Positions 1 through 11,256 are shown, counted from the first letter of the stretch. The stretch: DNA of 64,000 nucleotides from Astropecten irregularis (GCA_963971285.1 OZ020256.1:9612541-9676540), one strand, 5' to 3'. Notes: generated by a model not told the origin, from the sequence alone. Numbers and translations are program-made.

Positions 1-140
1 CTATCAATCGTAGGACTTTTGAAGTTTTGATGCATTGAAAACGCTACGTGGGATATGCCCCATACGATGGGTTATCCTTCGTAACTTGAGTTACGATCAA
101 TCGCAGGGCTTCGTGAAATCGACCCCATAAACCAATGCCT
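1..140. repeat. Short interspersed repeat, family 'ACGATCAAT' (copy 1)
   Basis: The stretch ends with 'cgtaacttgagttacgatca' and 'gcttcgtgaaatcgacccc'. The same arrangement (gtaacttgagttac, a 'cccatacgatggg'-like centre, 'aaatcgacccc' ends) recurs inverted near 21290-21430 and 42013-42170, so this is a dispersed MITE-like family truncated by the window edge. Confidence 0.6.
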
Positions 141-1040
141 GTAAAACATGATGCGATGGTTATGCCACTGTGGTGTCGGTAGGCCTACCCCCTTTTCCGA
201 TATAATAAAATACATTATCAAACATGATCTGGGAAAGTCACTGTCATACATTCCCCTGTGTGGTCTTATGTTCAGCAATTCAGCAGGAAGAAACTCAGTC
301 ACACGACATACCAGAACAAATAAGCGAAGGTTAGGCCACCCAGCTATGGAAATATCGGGAATATAATAAGAGAAAACAGTTTCTGGCCGTCCATAATAAT
401 CTTGTTTTAAGCCATCAGTGCATGGTCACTTTATGATGGAATTGAAAGATGGTCTGTGATGCTGAACTTTAAGCGCAAGTAAGCCTAGTATAAGAGCATT
501 CAAGGTCGTCTCAATGCGGTCATTAATTCATCCCAAGGTGGACGCTCGACGTGACCCTCTGGGATGGAAAGGATGCTGGAATCAGTGCCTTGTTATCAGT
601 TGGTCTCACAGGCAAACATCAAGTTATGAAAGACGAAGACATCTGGTGGATGATGTCATCGTACTTCAAGGCCGTAATCGCCCGAGATTAAACCTCGCGT
701 AAAGAGGGACACGCGGAGGTCTGCCAAGTTGGAATAGAGAAGAGGACATTATTTCCATTCCTCAGTGATGACGAAGGGTCGGCTGGAGCTAATAATCCGT
801 TATTTTCAGAAGCGACCGTCGGCAGTCGATGAACTAGTTGACTTAAGGAAACCGTACGGTGAAGACTCAGGCGCCGAACCGTGCGGGTGTTTGGTATTAT
901 AATTACAGATCAGTCTTAGTTCGGAATCCTACGGTCGGAGAAGAGTTAAACATTTGCATCTTTATTTTGAGGACAGCGAGTTGACTATTTGACCAGTAAA
1001 ACCACTGGAATCTTAGTCTTTCTTGGATGTTTGAAACTGA
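141..1040. other. No gene recognised; flank upstream of FGF
   Basis: Apart from the repeat at the left edge, I see no protein similarity, tandem repeat or inverted repeat here. An upstream FGF exon with a signal peptide could lie here, but no candidate stands out. Confidence 0.4.
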
Positions 1041-1052
1041 GATTTTGTGATA

Positions 1053-2891
1053 ATGTGCGAAAGTAGCGCCCCCAAAACATACACGGTGGTATTGCCTTGG
1101 AGGGAGTATTTCTGCCAGTCAGGTTACTTTCTCCAGATCGACCCAGGCGGAGAGGTGAGTGGGGCGAGTCGGTCAGGACACAAACACGGTAAGCAGTATG
1201 ATTCTGTTGTATTGGTACAATATACAGTGTATATAGGGACATCGTAATCGACAATTCAAGTTACTTGAAGTTGTCGATATAAGCTACTAATCTAGTATCG
1301 CCAGGGTCACAATCAGAAAACATAAATTATTGTCGCACGAATGATTTTGTATAAACGGGCGTTACACTACGACAACCTCGGGCTTAGGTAGATTTCACTC
1401 AGTTGAAACTCCACCGTGCATGACTGAGATGGGTCCCTTGTTCGTCTCTGTAATGATAAATTACTCCCACTATGACTATTTCCCATTGTCCCTATTCCTA
1501 GCGGTATTTGAGGTAACATCAGTGACGTGTGGTGTGATTGGCTTGAAGGCAGTCCACTCCTGCTTGTACCTAGCAGTGGATGAGAAAGGAAGAGCTCATG
1601 GACAGGTATATTATGAAAACTGAAATAAATGAACCACTTAAACATTCGCAAATTCAACATGTTCCTTTTTAAACTTAAACAATCTCGACAGATTAATTAA
1701 GGAATATTGTCTATACGTCCTAATTGTAGGATATACACTGAAATATTCAGTTGTCCTTTTGCCGAATGATTTTATAATTTTGTGAGCTCTCTCTCTGTGC
1801 CTTGCTCATGTAAGTTGGATGCAACTGATTAACGGCGCGTATTTGGTGGACAGGAATTCGATGACGGAAATAAACGACTCCGTCTTATCAGAAACTGCAG
1901 AGAATTTCGGGAATTTGTTATCGGAAGCTCGTCTTAAAATAATTATCTGAGGCAAGTAATATGACTGAAGCAACATGACCAAAAGTAAGTTTACACTGAG
2001 CACAGATAGCATTTCAGTCGTCGGGGGTACCACGCAGCGGCGTAGCTAGGATTTTTTCAGCAGGGGGGACACGGGGGGGGGGCACACCTGGAATTTTATT
2101 TGTTTTTCAATATTAGAAATGCAAGGGCAGATCCAAGGGGTGTGGGGACGCACGCCCCCTTTTTCTTCCATCAAAAAAAAAAAGGAAAAAAAGCAGAAAA
2201 ACTCCAAAATAGTAGAACAAGAGGAGGAGACAACATTAGGTATAGCTTTGATCGGCCCGAAGTGCATCCTTCGTTATTGACTTGACGCATTTTATTTCCA
2301 TGCCCCCACCCCTTTTGGAAAATCCTTGATCCGCTCCTGAAACTGAGTCCGAAGCGCGAAGTCTTTCACATCCCCCCCCCCCCCCCAGGCCCCAACGTAT
2401 AGCTACGCCCCTGGTACCACGTATACACACTTATGGAAACCATCTCGACATGAAAGAGATCTGTGTATAAATATATTGTCAAATGTCAATTATAGCTCAA
2501 TCCGGTGCATCAACTGGAATGATTGAGGATTGCCGCAAAACTTTTGGACACATAATAATGAAAAGATGAGGCAATAAAGGCTTGATCTTAATTCACATGT
2601 TCACAGGCCCACTTTGATGAATCATGTGAGCTGGTGGAGAAGTTTGACCCGTCCGGCCGTTACACTGTCTTCCAGCCGCGCCGTTTTGCCGCCCGAGGAT
2701 GGCACTTGGCTCTCGGCCGACAGGGTCAGGCCCGGCCCGCTCACAAGATCGACGATGACCAGAAGTGTGCCTGGTTCCTTCCTAAAGCAGTGGACGGAGG
2801 GCAGGGACTCGATGAGGACAGCGACGCGAATGTTGATTCGGACCTGTTGGAGGAATGGGGGTTCAAACCTGGAACGGGACTCGGTTCCTGA
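1053..2891 (+). CDS. Fibroblast growth factor (FGF family), 3 coding exons
   Basis: Predicted secreted ligand of FGF receptor tyrosine kinases. Exons are 1053-1188, 1502-1605 and 2607-2891, with phase 1 then phase 0 introns; together they give 174 aa. Exon 1 encodes the start of the beta-trefoil (YFCQSGYFLQIDPGGEVSG, matching the family's YCRTGFHLQI-PDG). Exon 2 is 104 bp, the size I recall for the middle exon of vertebrate FGFs, and encodes GVIGLKAVHSCLYLAVDEKG. Exon 3 encodes GWHLALGRQGQARPAHK and CAWFLPKAV (family: WYVALN-RGKP.., HFLP), then an acidic tail ending GTGLGS. The ATG at 1053 follows an in-frame TGA at 1038. No signal peptide is encoded, so either an upstream exon is missing or this is a leaderless type. 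Subfamily (FGF8/17/18 or FGF9/16/20) cannot be decided by eye. The tail is duplicated at about 15957. Confidence 0.87.
2039..2411. repeat. TIR repeat with 'GCGTAGCTA' termini
   Basis: Begins 'gcgtagctaggatttttt' and ends 'tatagctacgcccctgg', which are imperfect inverted termini. It lies in FGF intron 2. The interior is low complexity (G-runs, A-runs, a 14-C run). Non-autonomous element; no protein seen. Confidence 0.6.
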
Positions 2892-3480
2892 AGGAAGGAT
2901 AGGCCCTACTTATACTTTCCGCTCTTTATACTAAAGTGATTGCATCCCTTGCTTGATGACAACACATAACTGGTTGGAGAAATCGTTGGGCTTCGAAATG
3001 CAATGTCCAGCTGAATTGGACAACATTTTCGATACAAATATAACTTGCTTGTGATAATACTGAAAGAAGTGCCCGGGACGTACTATTACATTTGATCTTG
3101 TCTTAAATTACCTCGTTTGAGCATAGAGGGCAATATGCATTTGGAACGTGCCACAATTACACAGTTCATTGATTGCAGACCCTTCCTCCATCCGCATCAC
3201 ATGTATTCATTAAACAAAAGCTGAATGTATAGGTCGTCACTTTTGTGAATCACAATTGGGTCCAGGCCTATATTATTTATTTACTATGGTGCCGTGACCC
3301 ACACGCAACATAATAAACAGACCTATTTTAAATAAATTAATAAAAACAAATGTAAATTAAGAACCTTTATCTGCGATTACGAAATTTAAGTAAAAAAAAA
3401 AATCAACCATAAAATCATTGCGGGGAGGAAGTTCTCAAAATGTTCCTCCAACATTTTAAACAAAAAAGAGCAAGAGTTAA
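2892..3480 (+). other. FGF 3' UTR / flank
   Basis: Follows the FGF stop. AATAAA-type polyadenylation signals occur at about 3311 and 3333-3345 and an ATTAAA near 3209. The stretch is duplicated with small differences at about 16047-16680. Actual cleavage site unknown. Confidence 0.45.
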
Positions 3481-3719
3481 GCAGACCGTCAGGTGTTCAG
3501 GGGCACGCGACTCACCGGGATTCTTTCACACGGCTTACCGGCTCCCATAATAGTCCCCATAGGCTTACTGGCAAGCCGACTACTGCATATCCTCCCCACC
3601 ATTGAGACCTTAGCCTGACATGCAAAGCTCTGAAGGACTAAGAGGGAGAAACAAGGCGGCCCCTGGACCATCGCGGTGCCAGGGTCCGCACATGCCATGT
3701 TCCATTCATTATCAGAGAG

Positions 3720-3810
3720 TCAGGATCGGGGAATCGAACCCAGGCTGCCGGAAGTCTGAGCGGTGGTACCGTCGCTTATCCCACCGAGCCACGAAGCGTT
3801 GGTGGCATCC
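3720..3810 (-). mobile_element. tRNA-derived SINE head 1
   Basis: Read on the minus strand the stretch contains 'tggctcggtggga' (A-box type) followed about 45 nt later by 'gggttcgattcccc' (B-box), the internal RNA polymerase III promoter spacing of a tRNA-derived SINE. It does not close into an intact tRNA, so it is not called as a tRNA gene. Also present in the duplicated copy at 16933-17025. Confidence 0.6.
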
Positions 3811-3867
3811 CGACAGTTTCTAAAACCATTTATACCGGACGACAGACAGAAAGAAAACATTAAAAAC

Positions 3868-3950
3868 ATTAACGCCACTTGAAGGGTCGAACCCGGTACA
3901 CAACAACTCAGAGTCCCAATCCGAACCACTCGGCCATCTCAAATGACTTG
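3868..3950 (-). mobile_element. tRNA-derived SINE head 2 (Ser/Leu-like A box)
   Basis: On the minus strand: 'gatggccgagtggttcgga' matches the long-variable-arm tRNA (Ser/Leu) D-arm, and 'ccgggttcgacccttc' is a B-box. It lies about 60 nt upstream of head 1 in the same orientation, suggesting a composite SINE with two tRNA-like promoters. Copy at about 17080-17160. Confidence 0.6.
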
Positions 3951-4684
3951 ATAGCGTTAGGGAATAGTGCAATGATGTGATTGTCAACGGTCTATTCATG
4001 TAGAATCACTCAGGCATGTCATGTATGTATAGTTTAACTTTAGCACGACTAAAGGATGAATCAAGTGAATAAAAAATGGTCGTAAAAAGTTCATTATCGC
4101 GTTAGCCTTCAACACAGAAAAGGAAAAACGTGCATATAGCCTTTTGCTCTGTTTCAAACTAACATAAATGTCTAGGTTTTTTAAGACGAATGTTTGTCAT
4201 GAAGCTTGCAAGGATCTTACTTTGAAAAAAAAAACCCAAGCAAATTCACATCATGCTACCTTTAGAAAATCGAAACATTTTTTTTTACCATGACTCCTGG
4301 TATGGTTAATGAGAAACAGTTGAACTTTTCAAACTTTATAAAGTGAATATGCATCAGTTTTCATTGATATACATCCAGTCATTATTAATAGATGAAACAT
4401 GTCTGTCGCATATTCCCTTTAAAGAACCTCTACATAACAAAACATAACTTCGGATTGATGATGTCATAGATTTCAAACTTACATGATGCAGCTCGGTCGA
4501 GCGAGTATACAACAGAAACAAGACCGTAATCGTTGACAAGTACGGAGCCCGCAAAGGGACAGCCGACAATTTTTATTTTATCTCGTTCGAACGAAATGGA
4601 GCTTTGCGAGCTCCGTAGACAGGGCTAACGTAAGATTGAACTTTTCGTTTTAATGTGTTTTTCCTCTCTCTCTCTCACTCTAAG

Positions 4685-5189
4685 ATATGTTGTCTGAAGT
4701 GGTGGAAGCAGTCCGTGGTTTGGTGTATTTGGACGTTGGAGCACGGACAGGCACCTATTATGTCTTGAAGGCTGTAGCACTGGGTGAAAGAGCCGTCTTG
4801 ATCATCGGCCGGCCCGTTCTCTGGGGCTTGGCTTATGATGTAAGGACCCCGTACTGGACGAAAAGTATGCATTATAAATTAGTATTAACATCAAAGGGAG
4901 AAGTGACATGAGTTATTTTCCTTGTCATCAGAATAGTTGGTTTACGTTCCAGTCGATAGGCCTATTTGGTGAAATTGAAAAATGTATTCCATTTATATGC
5001 GTCCCATGAAGAAATTAATTTTTCCTGTTGTGACTTACAAAGTGTGTCTATCACAATCATTTGCCAATGACTTGTTGACTGTTTCCTCCCGCCATCATTC
5101 ATGGGTCTCATTTTTGCAGGGGGAAGAGGGCGTGAGGAGGGTGCTTGAGATTATCAGGGATGAATTTGATCTTGATATGGCTCTCACAG
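4685..5189 (+). pseudogene. 2-hydroxyacid (glycolate) oxidase, two orphan exons
   Basis: Two exons, 4685-4839 and 5120-5189, with clean splice sites and a phase-0 junction. They encode the C-terminal part of an FMN-dependent alpha-hydroxyacid oxidase (HAO1/HAO2 family, peroxisomal oxidation of glycolate and similar acids). Recognisable blocks are [30 protein letters not shown] and GEEGVRRVLEIIRDEFDLDM. The family's FMN-phosphate loop LDGGVRxGTD reads [11 protein letters not shown]: a glycine is lost, two residues before it are missing and one residue is inserted after VL. No upstream FMN-barrel exons and no final exon were found on either side. Most likely a decayed fragment, though both exons are still open and a rapidly evolving functional exon pair cannot be excluded without transcripts. 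Confidence 0.75.
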
Positions 5190-5264
5190 GTTGGTTTCTG
5201 TTGCAAATTTCATAATGTGATGTATAGGCCTACGTTTTTCGGCCAGACATTCATTTTGTATATT

Positions 5265-5501
5265 AGGGCCTTTTTGAAACGGAGGCTCACGCTCAGGCTC
5301 AGGCTCCAGCCTCATTTCGTGAATCCATTCTGAAATAACGGGTATCAAAATAGAGACTTTTGTCTGCGGTTCACAAGTAGATTCTCTGGTTTGAAAAGGA
5401 AAACAGAGCTTCAGCTTCAATGAAAAACCACTATTTCAGCATAATGGATGACGGAACCGGAGCCTGAGCCTGAGCCTAAGCCTCCGTTTCGAAAAGGCCC
5501 A
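5265..5501. mobile_element. Palindromic MITE with GGCTCA/GGCTCC arms (copy 1)
   Basis: Starts 'gggcctttttgaaacggagg' and ends with its complement 'cctccgtttcgaaaaggccc'. Arms carry (ggctca)n. ATTA is present directly outside both ends (possible 4-bp target duplication). Copies at about 8219-8475 and 25521-25756. Confidence 0.75.
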
Positions 5502-5802
5502 TTAGTGTGAAGGAATTCCCGTGGTTTCTCGCCCATGCCCCATTTGAAAACCAGCGTCATTTTGTCCCAACTCGTCCCATTGATCTATGCCTTCTCCACT
5601 TCGTCCGAAACTATTCGTCTAAATCTTCTCCAGTGTCACAAATAAAAACAATTATAATCGACATTCTTCACTGTGGCTAAAAATTTTGCATTCAATTCGT
5701 CCTCATCTTTCCCATATTTTTGTCATCAACTTTGTTCAATTTTGCTCCAACTTCCCGTCACTTGCCTTGACTTTGGCCACTGGCCACAAGTTGGTCCCAA
5801 AC

Positions 5803-6159
5803 GCAGGCGCGGTTCTAGAGCCAACATTTTTGGGGGGGCTAGAAGAGCTATTATTATTATTATTATTATTTTTTTTTTATTTTTTTTTTTGGGGGGGGGG
5901 GGGGGCGGGGGCTAGAAGACCCAATATTTTGGGTTCTTTTAACACTCGCTTCTGCTATGTCTTATCAGGGGTCGAAAAACATGCACATTATAGCCTACAC
6001 AACGCGGTTTTTGTTTATGTAATTGGCGCTTAATAAATGAAAAAATCCAGTATTTTCAAGAATTTTTTTGTCAATTGCATTTGTTTGGGGGGGGGGGGGG
6101 GTTTAGACAATTTTTTTTTTAGCCCCCCCCCCATAGCCCCACCGTAGAACCGCGCCTGC
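5803..6159. mobile_element. Fold-back repeat with 'GCAGGCGCGGTTCTA' termini
   Basis: Terminal inverted repeats 'gcaggcgcggttctagagcc' and its near complement at 6140-6159. The interior has runs of (tta)n, T and G; the G-run at 5891-5904 and C-runs near 6122 face each other in the fold-back. No coding content. Confidence 0.65.
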
Positions 6160-6279
6160 CAAAACGTTGGTATAGTGAATGTAGGGATCGATTTATTTTT
6201 GAGTTCTGTGATTCAATTTTCCTCACTATAATTATCGGAGTGTGGAGTACAGCGGTAATGCAATCCGGATGTTATTAAT

Positions 6280-6401
6280 GGAAGACTTTTGAGAACCGGT
6301 CTTCAAGTCAACAGCGCACGCGCACACAATTGTTTTGCGCCTGCGCTGTTGTGCGTGCGCGTGCGCTGTTGACTTGAAGACCGGTTTTCAAAAGTCTCCC
6401 A
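6280..6401. mobile_element. Fold-back MITE 'GACTTTTGAGAACCGGTCTT' (copy 1)
   Basis: A 120-bp palindrome with arms 'gaagacttttgagaaccggt' and 'accggttttcaaaagtctcc' and a GC-rich centre rich in gcgcacgcgc. A second copy with the same arms is at 20238-20368. Confidence 0.8.
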
Positions 6402-7870
6402 TTGTTTTGCTTTTAATAATTTTGGTACAGGTTATTCCAGATTGGCTGAAATTCCACCTAGCCTGGTGATGAGATGTCCGTATTAATTTGCTGAACTGTG
6501 ATGCTCAGTGGAAGGACCTGTTTCACTAGTTCTATTTTTTAATGGGAATATAGCGACAATTCCATAGTTCTGCTCATCGGTCGAAGTTGTGCTGACCGCT
6601 TAACACTGGCAAAGGCCCGCCAAATCTTTCCAGTAAGTCGTTGCTTGTCAGCTTGTGAATGCCGAAGAATATGCACATAAACGTGGAGATTGTGTAAGGG
6701 CGAGGAAAATATCTTGTAGAAGGTTTGCTGTGCGCTCTGGCAATCTTCATTTAGGGCGGAATGTTGGTCTCTTTTTAAGGGTATATCATTACAGCCATTT
6801 GGCATTCAACGAGAATTCGAGAACCGCACAATAAAGATGTAATGTTTTGATCCCTTTAATGATATTATTTTTCATGTCAGCATTCATAGTATGTTAATTT
6901 GATGATAAAACGACGGTGTCATTTCGTCAGTGAGGTTCGTCTCAAAAACAATTGTTCTATCTACTTTCATCTCTCATCTCCAGGGGGCGTTGCATAAAAA
7001 TTCACACTGGTTCCCTGTCCGTCTTCAACATAGACTGGTTCCCGTCTCAATAATCAATGAATGAATGTAGACACCGGCAATTAGCAGTGAATTAATTAAG
7101 AACCGTGTGCCATACTTATACACGCACCTATGGCAGCCACTAGCCAGTGACTTCAGCCGTTTTCAGGTCGCAGCCAGAGATTTGGAACACATTGCTGAGA
7201 TGACCAGTCTGTTGGTGATCCACTAGCTGATTAAAATGATCCAATATACTATTCACACTCCAAGAAGACTCGAGCCATTTTCATTTCATATTTCGTTCTT
7301 TATTCATCTTCACGAATCATAAGGCACTATTATAACTTAAGACGCACTGCAACAACAATTTAACAGAAGTCCAAAGTGCTAAAATCAAAAACAAATAAGG
7401 TGCAAACAGTCAACAGTAATGAAGACTACATGAGTAGGCCTATAGGTTGGTCATAATGGGCCTATCAATTAGCAAAACAAAGTAAGCTCTTAAAGGGCTC
7501 TTAATCATGTACATGTATTTCGTGATTTTTGAAACGACTAATAGCCTGTGCTTCAACTTGAGCACCTCATTCAGAAAGAGAGTTCAAGTAATTGAGTTTT
7601 CTAAAAGGGCATCATGGGCATGGCTTTAGGCCTGATATGCGGCAATTTCTGTTCATTTCTGAAAACAGCGATGGGACCAAATCTTGCGAGGCCTTATGAA
7701 ATTTAAATGAATTTACTGTACATGTATATGGAACGGACATAACTTAACAATGGCAAACCAGGTCAAGTTAATTAGTCTATAAATCTCAAAATATGTAATA
7801 AAAGCATTGACCTATTAGGCCCTATGTCTTGGGTACTCAATTTGTCTACATGATGGAGCAAGGTAACAGA
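6402..7870. other. No gene recognised
   Basis: Non-coding, AT-rich. I see only a half-site of the 'agactggttcccg' repeat near 7010-7060. No exon-like similarity on either strand. Confidence 0.4.
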
Positions 7871-7942
7871 TAGACTGGTTCCCGTTCCCCACCGTTGTCT
7901 CCTGACGTCTACGTCACTCGAATATAGGACATGAACCAGTCA
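7871..7942. mobile_element. 72-bp mini-MITE 'GACTGGTTCCC'
   Basis: Begins 'tagactggttcccgttcccc' and ends 'catgaaccagtca', with a 'gacgtctacgtcactcgaa' core. The same short element, inverted, is inserted at 17522-17594. Confidence 0.6.
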
Positions 7943-8218
7943 ATCACATGCACCGGTGAGTTATCTGCATACAAATTGTCTCTTTTGTTTTAGTCTATTT
8001 GTCCAAAAGCGTACACACAATTACTTGTGTATAATAGCTTTCAAAATGTAAGCGTTTTGTGCACCGATTCAACTGACAATAGGTGAACTTGAAAATTACG
8101 TGAGCACGTGGATGATATAAATTGATTAAAAACAAAAAGACTTCTCAAAGAGCCTCTCAAACGCCCCCTCGTGGTGGGACACATTCTCTGATAGTGAACC
8201 ACGGGAATGTGGGATATC

Positions 8219-8423
8219 TAGGCACTTTTCCAAACCTCGTTTCCGGCTCAGGCTCCGGCTCCGGCTTCGGCTCCATTTCGTGTATCCATTTTCAAATAAC
8301 GGGTATCAAAATAGAGGCTTTTGGCTACGGTTTGGAAGTAGATACTCTATTTTGAACAAGAAAACAGAGATTCAGCTTCAATGAAAAGCCACAACCTACA
8401 TTTTCAGCATATGGATGACAGCA

Positions 8424-8456
<33 letters not shown>

Positions 8457-8475
8457 AGGTTTGGAAAAGGGCCCT
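8219..8475. mobile_element. Palindromic MITE with GGCTCC arms (copy 2) and GGAGCC microsatellite
   Basis: Same termini as the 5265 copy ('ttttccaaacctcg' and 'gaggtttggaaaag'). The right arm has expanded to about six tandem ggagcc hexamers (8425-8456) while the left arm keeps four. Confidence 0.75.
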
Positions 8476-8637
8476 TGATCAGGTCGAACAATGGACCTTT
8501 CCCATGAAATATGTTAATTAGATACGCGTACGCGCAAATGCATCACTGATTGGCAAGCTACATGCCCTCTGTGTATTTGGTACGTACATGCTTAATGTAG
8601 CTGCAACTTTTTTGCCAACCAGTTGTGCATTTGCACT

Positions 8638-8832
8638 GGGGGGGGGGGGGGGGTAGAAAGCATGCACAACGCGTTTTTCATGTAATTGGCGCGTAATAAC
8701 TGAAAAGATCCAGTATTTTTTTCCAGCAACTTTTTTCCAATTGCATTTTTGTTTGGCGGGGGCGGGGGCGGGGGGGGGGGGGGGTGGACAAGACGCATTT
8801 TGTTTGGGGTGGATCAACCCCCCCCCCCCGCC
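8638..8832. repeat. G-run/C-run low-complexity block
   Basis: Runs of 14 G (8638-8651), a (ggggc)n tract ending in 14 G (8757-8784) and 11 C (about 8818-8829) within 200 bp. Part of it resembles the interior of the fold-back at 5803-6159 ('gcatgcacaacgcg', 'taattggcgc'). No gene. Confidence 0.6.
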
Positions 8833-9259
8833 CCGCTGAAAAAAAACCCAGCTGATCCTCTTTTCCAACCATTTTGAAGTCGGTTCTACTAAGACTAAGA
8901 AGCTTCATGTTTAACCTGTAGGTATGGCAGCGGCAGATTGGTATTAAATGCGCTTCAAAACTCGTGCAGGCGTAATTCCGACTTGTTACACTGACTGAAA
9001 AATCGGGCTGATTTAGACTGATATATAAAATTTACTTTTGTTCGTCAGGTCTTAATGAAAATTTTTTAAGCTTAATAAGCTGAACGCATAGCAAACACAG
9101 AGGAGCCAGATTCTAGCATACTTATATGAGTTTATATGGATACACTGGTTATTGACTTTAATCATTGACTTATTCTATGATCGGTTGGCTGTAGGCCTAC
9201 AGGAGAAACCTACCAATTAAAGGGCCGCAACTATCTTGAGGGGCAGACCGTCTGTGGAT

Positions 9260-10513
9260 TTAGTTCAAGTTGTACTTGATATCCTTGACGCCCATAAACT
9301 CGTTCATGGGAATCTTGCCATCTCCTGTGAAATGGTAAAACACAAGAAAAAACAAGACCTTTAAAGGCACGAAACAAGACATGCAAATACAGACAACAAA
9401 GAGAGGATAAAAAGAAGATGAAACAAACTGAAAATGGAATGCCGATTTTGGGAAAACAACGTATGTACGTAACTTTGTGCACAAATTAATTGTCTTAAAT
9501 TTTGATTGTTTAAATGTACATTACAGGATTGGTAACATACCCAAACAGAAATGTTCACATCTTTTCTCCATAACTTTCATAGTATGAAGATGGTGCTGAT
9601 AGAAACATAGCGTTAAAATATTTCTGCCTGAAATTGTGTATTTATCCAGAAATTATTCAAACAAAGACAGAAAACGGTTTTGAAAACCATTCTTTATGTT
9701 TCATTAAAAAAAATTGAGTCGGTTTTTCGCTATTGTCTCGGCACTCACGGATGTCCGATTGAGCTCAAATCTTCACAGGTGTGTTTTTTATGTACGTGTT
9801 GGGTGGATTAAACAAAGTGTGAGTGCTGTTCTGTGACCTTTATGCCAACCGCGCATTACTGCCTTTGATTATACGACGGATTTCAGGTTTTCAAATGAGG
9901 GCCAAATCACTCACCATTTTTGTCCAAGAATTTTACCATCTCCTTGAAATCCTCTTGGGTGCCCTTCTCGAACGTCCACTCCGCCTCGGTGATGTAGCCA
10001 TCGCGGTCGATGTCCAGCATGTGGAAGACTTTCTGCTTGCTCGATTCGTCTGCAGATCGTTTGGGTCTGCCTAGCCTGGGGGAGGGGGGGGGGAATATCA
10101 CAGATCAGACTTGTTTTTATGTCAGAATCATAGATAGCTTTTATCCTGTCATGTGACTTCGGATACCACACTTACAACAGATAAAACCACCTGTAGGCAA
10201 ACTGGTATGGATGTGGGTTAGCAAGATTTCAAGCCCAAGTTTTTTGCAAAGGCCCCACTATTTTGCTGGCCTGTTCTGATGATTTGCCAACGACGTTCCA
10301 TTCATTTTGTAAAGCCAGATAATACTTCTGTTTGTTTATATGCAAAAGGCACACATACTTTATGGCTACATTTAGTCCGATTCTCTTTCCATCAAAGGTC
10401 GGGTAAAATTCAACGTCTTTCCCGATATCCCATGCTGGCATGCGTCCGGATTTAGACGTGCAGGCCCAAGAAACGGAGGCCAAACCAAGTACAAGAAGAA
10501 CGATCCTTTCCAT
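9260..10513 (-). CDS. Secreted two-EF-hand calcium-binding protein, 3 coding exons
   Basis: Exons 10359-10513, 9915-10075 and 9260-9324 (phases 2 and 1) encode 126 aa. A signal peptide is evident (MERIVLLVLGLASVSWACTS). Exon 2 supplies RPKRSADE, a possible dibasic processing site, then a canonical EF-hand loop DIDRDGYITEAE. The second loop is built across the exon 2/3 junction: DKNGDGKIPMNE. Both loops have acidic residues at positions 1, 5 and 12 (loop 1 also at 3). The protein ends DIKYNLN. Probably exported through the secretory pathway and calcium-binding; I do not recognise a named family. An ATTAAA lies at 9157-9162, about 100 bp past the stop. A TATA-bearing promoter and leader exon lie upstream. 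A duplicate of promoter and exon 1 lies further upstream at 14562-15415. Confidence 0.85.
9510..9900. repeat. Two truncated TTAA-MITE fragments in EF-hand intron 2
   Basis: 9516-9670 matches the right half of the family at 26743-27109 ('aaacagaaatgttcac', 'tttatccagaaatta'). 9700-9840 matches the 'tccgattgagctcaaa..ttcacagg' family seen complete at 57561-57942. Both are intronic. Confidence 0.6.
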
Positions 10514-10747
10514 GGTTTATGCTATTTCACGACAAAAAATAAACAAACAAATAGAAACACAATAAAGGGAACTCAAAAGGCCCTCATGAATGGTTGGTGT
10601 TGTCATTTTGTGTCTAAAGCTGCCTAAAGCTGCCTACTTTCTCTATCAATTATCAATGGAAGTAACGCATCATCGACAAATGCTTTTGAACTTATACATT
10701 AAAATGCTGAGGTAAATCTGCAATCATACAATAATATTTACCCGAAC

Positions 10748-10983
10748 ACGGGCCAATTTCATAGAGCTAAAATGTGCACCAAAAAGCACCAAAAAACCTT
10801 GGTAAATAAAATCAGTATGCCAGCCAAAACTCAGTGTTGTGAATGTTATGCTCAGCAAACAATGGCCGAATACAAGCAGTAAAAGTCACATGAAAATTTG
10901 GTTGATAATCATGTTTGATCAAAGAAGACTTTTCATGCTGAAACTAATATTGTGCTAAAGCAGCTCTATGAAACTTGGCCCGT
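10748..10983. mobile_element. Palindromic MITE 'GGGCCAATTTCATAGAGCT'
   Basis: Inverted ends 'gggccaatttcatagagct' and 'agctctatgaaacttggccc' inside the leader intron. The same element sits at the same place in the duplicate (14913-15148), so it predates the duplication. An independent copy is at 56214-56456. Confidence 0.75.
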
Positions 10984-11148
10984 GGAGGTTCTTGATCAAG
11001 TAAGTGACAATAATTACAGGACGACAGTGATGTAAGTTGGAATGTAGCTTATGTTTATGGCACATAACCGTGCTGTAGCATTTTTGAACAGCTGAAGACA
11101 AATGTCTCAATAACATTTCACACAATATAACATTTAAGTTAAACTCAC

Positions 11149-11256
11149 ATTTGTGTGCAGCTCGGAGCGATAATGCAGGTGAACACAGCTCGGTGGGTCT
11201 CTTGAGACTGGCTTCAGCAGAATGACTTCCAAGAGCCGTACCCGGTCAATTTATAG
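11149..11256 (-). promoter_or_regulatory. TATA promoter and 5' leader exon of the EF-hand gene
   Basis: On the minus strand 'ggctataaattgacc' gives a TATA box at 11250-11255. About 70 bp of predicted leader follow, ending at a consensus donor (aaat|gtgagt) at 11149. The next exon would begin at 10521 (gaaatag|cataaaccATGG). The whole arrangement is conserved in the copy at 15314-15415, supporting function. Confidence 0.6.

Larger units (their letters stand above)
2803..4060 (+). repeat. Segmental duplication D2, copy 1 (FGF tail and 3' flank)
   Basis: Near-identical to about 15957-17400, same orientation. It starts inside FGF exon 3 ('cagggactcgatgaggacag') and ends near 'tttagcacgact'. This copy lacks the fold-back insertion seen at 17250-17385 in the other copy, so that element arrived after the duplication or was lost here. 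Confidence 0.85.

Noticed and set aside
3720-3950. Pair of tRNA genes on the minus strand
   Set aside because: Same reason; also copied inside a segmental duplication with no intact acceptor stems.
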